Shown: positions 61,946 to 64,000 of the stretch, piece by piece
How positions within the stretch are numbered: the first letter of the stretch is position 1
Layout: every line of letters begins with the position of its first letter
Source: Nocardia arthritidis
Lineage (GTDB): Bacteria; Actinomycetota; Actinomycetes; Mycobacteriales; Mycobacteriaceae
Assembly: GCF_011801145.1 (NCBI RefSeq)
Contig: NZ_CP046172.1
Location: forward strand, 682,001 to 746,000
Direction: 5' to 3'
Length of the DNA stretch: 64,000 nt
Notes under the pieces: generated by a model
Database searches by the model: none
What the model was told of the DNA's origin: nothing
Seen by the model: the letters and a program-made list of their open reading frames with translations, nothing else
Made by a program: the position numbers and the translations under genes

Positions 61946-62611
61946 GTGCGACGCTTCGAATTCCCAGTTGACCGAAGGCACGCGCACGCGGTCAACGAGG
62001 TTTTCGCCGCACTGCGCAGATTGCGGATAATGGCCGTCGCGGCGGCGCTGGCCTGCGTCGCGGTCACGGCCGCCCTGGTGTGGGTCGACCATCCGTGGGC
62101 CTACATGGTGGCCATCGCGTTCGGGCTCGGCACGCTGATCGCGGCCTGGGTCGCGCTGTGGACCCCGCACCGCTCGAGCATCGACAAGCTCTATCACGAA
62201 AGCGAATTGGTGCCCGCCGTCGTCTCGGAGACGTATCCGAGCGGGGTGGTGCTGCTCGCACTCGTCGATGTCGCCAAGCCGGAGGCGCCGGACCCGCGCT
62301 ACGCGTTGATCACCAGGAAAGTGCGCACGCTGCCCGGTCATCAGGCCAAGGCGGGCGAGCGGGTGCCCGCGGTGGCGGTGCGCACCGATCGGGCGCCCGG
62401 CGTCGGCGAGCGCTGGCAGTCGGTGAGCGCCATGCCCATCGCCTGGGGCACCCGCGACGGCGCCGTCATCGAACGCGCCCGCGCCGCCATCAGCGAAACC
62501 GAATGGCGTTTGCTCACCGACAATCTCGGCCTCGCCGATAAAGTGCGCCGCACCTCCACCAAGCGGCTGCTGCTCGATCCGCATCAGCTGCCCGGAGAAT
62601 TAGGGGTCTGA
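61946..62611 (+). CDS. DUF3239-like membrane protein
   Basis: A 221-residue protein with two adjacent helices near the N-terminus (about residues 28-70) and a cytoplasmic or extracellular C-terminal domain. The pattern (FEFPVDRRHAHAVNEVF, DHPWAYMVAIAFGLG, PAVVSETYPSGVVLLALVD) resembles DUF3239 of corynebacteria and Nocardia. GTG start with AGGA. Function unknown; family assignment is tentative. Confidence 0.65.
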   Translation: MRRFEFPVDRRHAHAVNEVFAALRRLRIMAVAAALACVAVTAALVWVDHPWAYMVAIAFGLGTLIAAWVALWTPHRSSIDKLYHESELVPAVVSETYPSGVVLLALVDVAKPEAPDPRYALITRKVRTLPGHQAKAGERVPAVAVRTDRAPGVGERWQSVSAMPIAWGTRDGAVIERARAAISETEWRLLTDNLGLADKVRRTSTKRLLLDPHQLPGELGV

Positions 62612-62641
62612 CCCGACCGTCCTGCCCCCTAGACTCGGGTG

Positions 62642-63280
62642 ATGGTGCCAACGGCCGATCTGCTGGCGTTCGTCGCGGCAAGCATTCTGTTAATCGTCAT
62701 TCCGGGGCCCGGTGTGCTGTTCACCGTCGGGCGGGCACTGGCGCTCGGCCGTCGCGCGGCACTGGTTTCGGTGCTCGGGCATTCCGCCGGCGTCCTGGTG
62801 GAGCTGATCCTGATCGCATTCGGGCTCGGCACGCTGCTCGCCGTCTCGGCGGTCGCGCTCACCGTCATCAAGTTCGCCGGCGCGCTTTACCTTGTCTACC
62901 TGGGTATTCAGACCTTCCGTGACCGAAAGTCGTTGAGCGAGGCGCTTTCCGCGCGGGTCGAGCCCGCGTCCGGTAAGCGGGTGTTCCGGCAGAGTTTCAT
63001 CGTCGGCGTCACCAATCCCAAGGGGATCGTGTTCTTTTCGGCGGTGCTGCCGCATTTCGCCGATCCGCGGGCCGGTTCGCTGCAGCTGCAGTTCTTATTG
63101 CTCGGCAGCATTTTCCTGGCGATCGCGCTGGTGTCGGACAGTGTCTACGCGCTGACCGCGGCGGCCGCGCGGAACTGGTTCGCGAAGTCGCCGCGCAGGT
63201 TGTCGGCGGTCGGCGGTGCGGGCGGGGTATTGATCGTCGGGCTCGGCGCTTCGGTGGCGCTGAGCGGAACGAGCGACTGA
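62642..63280 (+). CDS. LysE family amino-acid exporter
   Basis: A 212-residue six-helix exporter. Opening segment VIPGPGVLFTVGRALALGRRAALVSV is near residues 19-43, and IVGVTNPKGIVFFSAVLPHF near 117-136. ATG at 62642; a GTG 3 bases earlier is equivalent. Substrate not predicted. It is separate from the 59390 paralogue. Confidence 0.92.
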   Translation: MVPTADLLAFVAASILLIVIPGPGVLFTVGRALALGRRAALVSVLGHSAGVLVELILIAFGLGTLLAVSAVALTVIKFAGALYLVYLGIQTFRDRKSLSEALSARVEPASGKRVFRQSFIVGVTNPKGIVFFSAVLPHFADPRAGSLQLQFLLLGSIFLAIALVSDSVYALTAAAARNWFAKSPRRLSAVGGAGGVLIVGLGASVALSGTSD

Positions 63281-63374
63281 CGGACTGCCGAATCCGGCGG
63301 GCGCTATCCCCGCTGGACGTCCGAACCGGCTACCGTACACCGGGTATCCGGATCGAGGAGGGGTGGTCGTCGCG

Positions 63375-64000
63375 ATGAAATGGTGGTCCGGCCCGTTGGC
63401 CGTCGGTATGGTGGGCGCGCTCGGGCTGACTTCCGCCGCCGTCGCACCGATGGCGAGCGCCGACATCGCCAATCCGTTCGTCGGCGCCCCCGGCCTCGGC
63501 GATCCCTACTATCCGCTCGACGGCAACGGCGGATATGACGTGCGGCACTACGACATCGGCATCGACTACGACCCGCCGAGCCACCTGCTCACCGGCACCG
63601 CCCGGATCGATGCGGTGGCGACGCAGGCGCTCGGGGCGTTCAACCTGGATTTCGCCGGACCGCAGGTGCGCACGGTCTCGGTGAACAACCTGCCCGCCAC
63701 CTTCGATCGCAACGGCGAGCACGAGCTGACCATCTCACCCGCGCTGCCGCTGCTGCCCGGGCTGCCCTTCACGGTGACGGTCGAATACTCCGGGACAGCC
63801 GCCGACACCCAGGGCGAGGGGTGGACCTACTCGTCCGGCGGCGGCGCGTTCGCCGCCGGTGAGCCGCACAGCGCCGCCACCTGGTACCCGCTCAACGACA
63901 CCCCTTTGGACAAGGCCACTTTCACGCTGCACGCCACCGTCCCCGCGGCATGGGAGGTGATGTCCAACGGGGTGCGCACCCAGGACGCGGTCGAGAACGA
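63375..64000 (+). CDS. M1 family metallopeptidase, N-terminal part (runs off the window)
   Basis: About 208 codons of a secreted protein. A signal peptide is visible: MKWWSGPLAVGMVGAL, then LTSAAVAPMASAD, cleaved near residue 29. The following sequence is the N-terminal beta-sandwich of M1 aminopeptidases: YDVRHYDIGIDYDPPSHLLTG, TFDRNGEHELTISPAL and FTVTVEYSG. The zinc site HExxH lies beyond the window. ATG at 63375 has AGGAGGGG upstream; the stop is not in view. Confidence 0.88.
   Translation, partial: MKWWSGPLAVGMVGALGLTSAAVAPMASADIANPFVGAPGLGDPYYPLDGNGGYDVRHYDIGIDYDPPSHLLTGTARIDAVATQALGAFNLDFAGPQVRTVSVNNLPATFDRNGEHELTISPALPLLPGLPFTVTVEYSGTAADTQGEGWTYSSGGGAFAAGEPHSAATWYPLNDTPLDKATFTLHATVPAAWEVMSNGVRTQDAVEN

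Noticed and set aside
1..64000. CRISPR arrays, insertion sequences, prophage genes
   Set aside because: No regularly spaced repeats, transposase, integrase or phage structural genes were seen.

Overview
The window looks like chromosome of a Nocardia species (Actinomycetota, Mycobacteriales). The basis is high G+C coding DNA with frequent GTG and TTG starts, a mycothiol gene (mshD), an acyl-ACP desaturase of the mycobacterial DesA type, a polyprenol-phosphomannose synthase, salicylate-type siderophore genes with IdeR-like boxes, and gene order matching the Mycobacterium tuberculosis Rv0809-Rv0824c block. The organism is inferred from gene content; no 16S gene is present.

Layout. 1-4.2 kb: the end of an oligopeptide ABC importer operon (binding protein cut by the window edge, two permeases, a fused double ATPase). 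4.3-36.4 kb: the conserved block: purM, a DUF3073 gene, a YgfZ-type gene and pabC, then an inserted cytochrome bd operon (cydABDC) and a methyltransferase, then nitrobindin-like, DUF1416, thiosulfate sulfurtransferase, DUF4395, thioredoxin-like and LmeA-like genes, glnR, mshD, a full pstSCAB phosphate importer, phoU, an LCP-family ligase, dus and desA. 36.7-39.5 kb: a DUF937 gene, tRNA-Lys, a GBL-receptor-type TetR gene and a tRNA-Glu/Asp/Phe cluster. 39.5-42.4 kb: a more irregular stretch with degenerate direct repeats, a 2H phosphoesterase, and a merR gene divergent from a frameshifted F420-type oxidoreductase. 42.4-64 kb: ppm1, the plsC-like and plsB acyltransferases, salicylate synthase and aryl-acid AMP ligase, SDR, DsbB-like and AhpD-like redox genes, DAHP synthase, sigJ, dapC, TRIC and LysE membrane proteins, an XPB helicase, and the start of an M1 peptidase.

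Small regulatory elements are the most interesting content. A cysteine-rich leader peptide (21007-21072) precedes the thiosulfate/DUF4395 operon and is followed at once by a hairpin. An aromatic-rich leader peptide (54518-54589, Tyr-Phe-Trp-Phe) precedes DAHP synthase and is also followed by a hairpin; both look like translation-coupled attenuators. A third short ORF with a very strong ribosome site (17091-17129) sits at the 5' edge of a highly structured, otherwise geneless segment after cydC. Other visible sites are a PHO-box-like direct repeat before pstS, IdeR-like boxes before both siderophore genes, a 19-bp palindrome before cydA, and a 22-bp palindrome between merR and its divergent neighbour.

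How the genes fit together. Iron: salicylate synthase and aryl-acid ligase make and activate the aryl cap of a nocobactin/mycobactin-like siderophore, with DAHP synthase nearby supplying chorismate precursors. Phosphate: pstSCAB-phoU with a PHO box. Sulfur and redox: thioredoxin-like, sulfurtransferase and DUF1416 genes, mycothiol synthase, DsbB-like and AhpD-like proteins. Envelope: Ppm, LmeA-like, LCP, PlsB/PlsC-like and DesA proteins. No insertion sequence, phage, CRISPR array or replication origin was seen.
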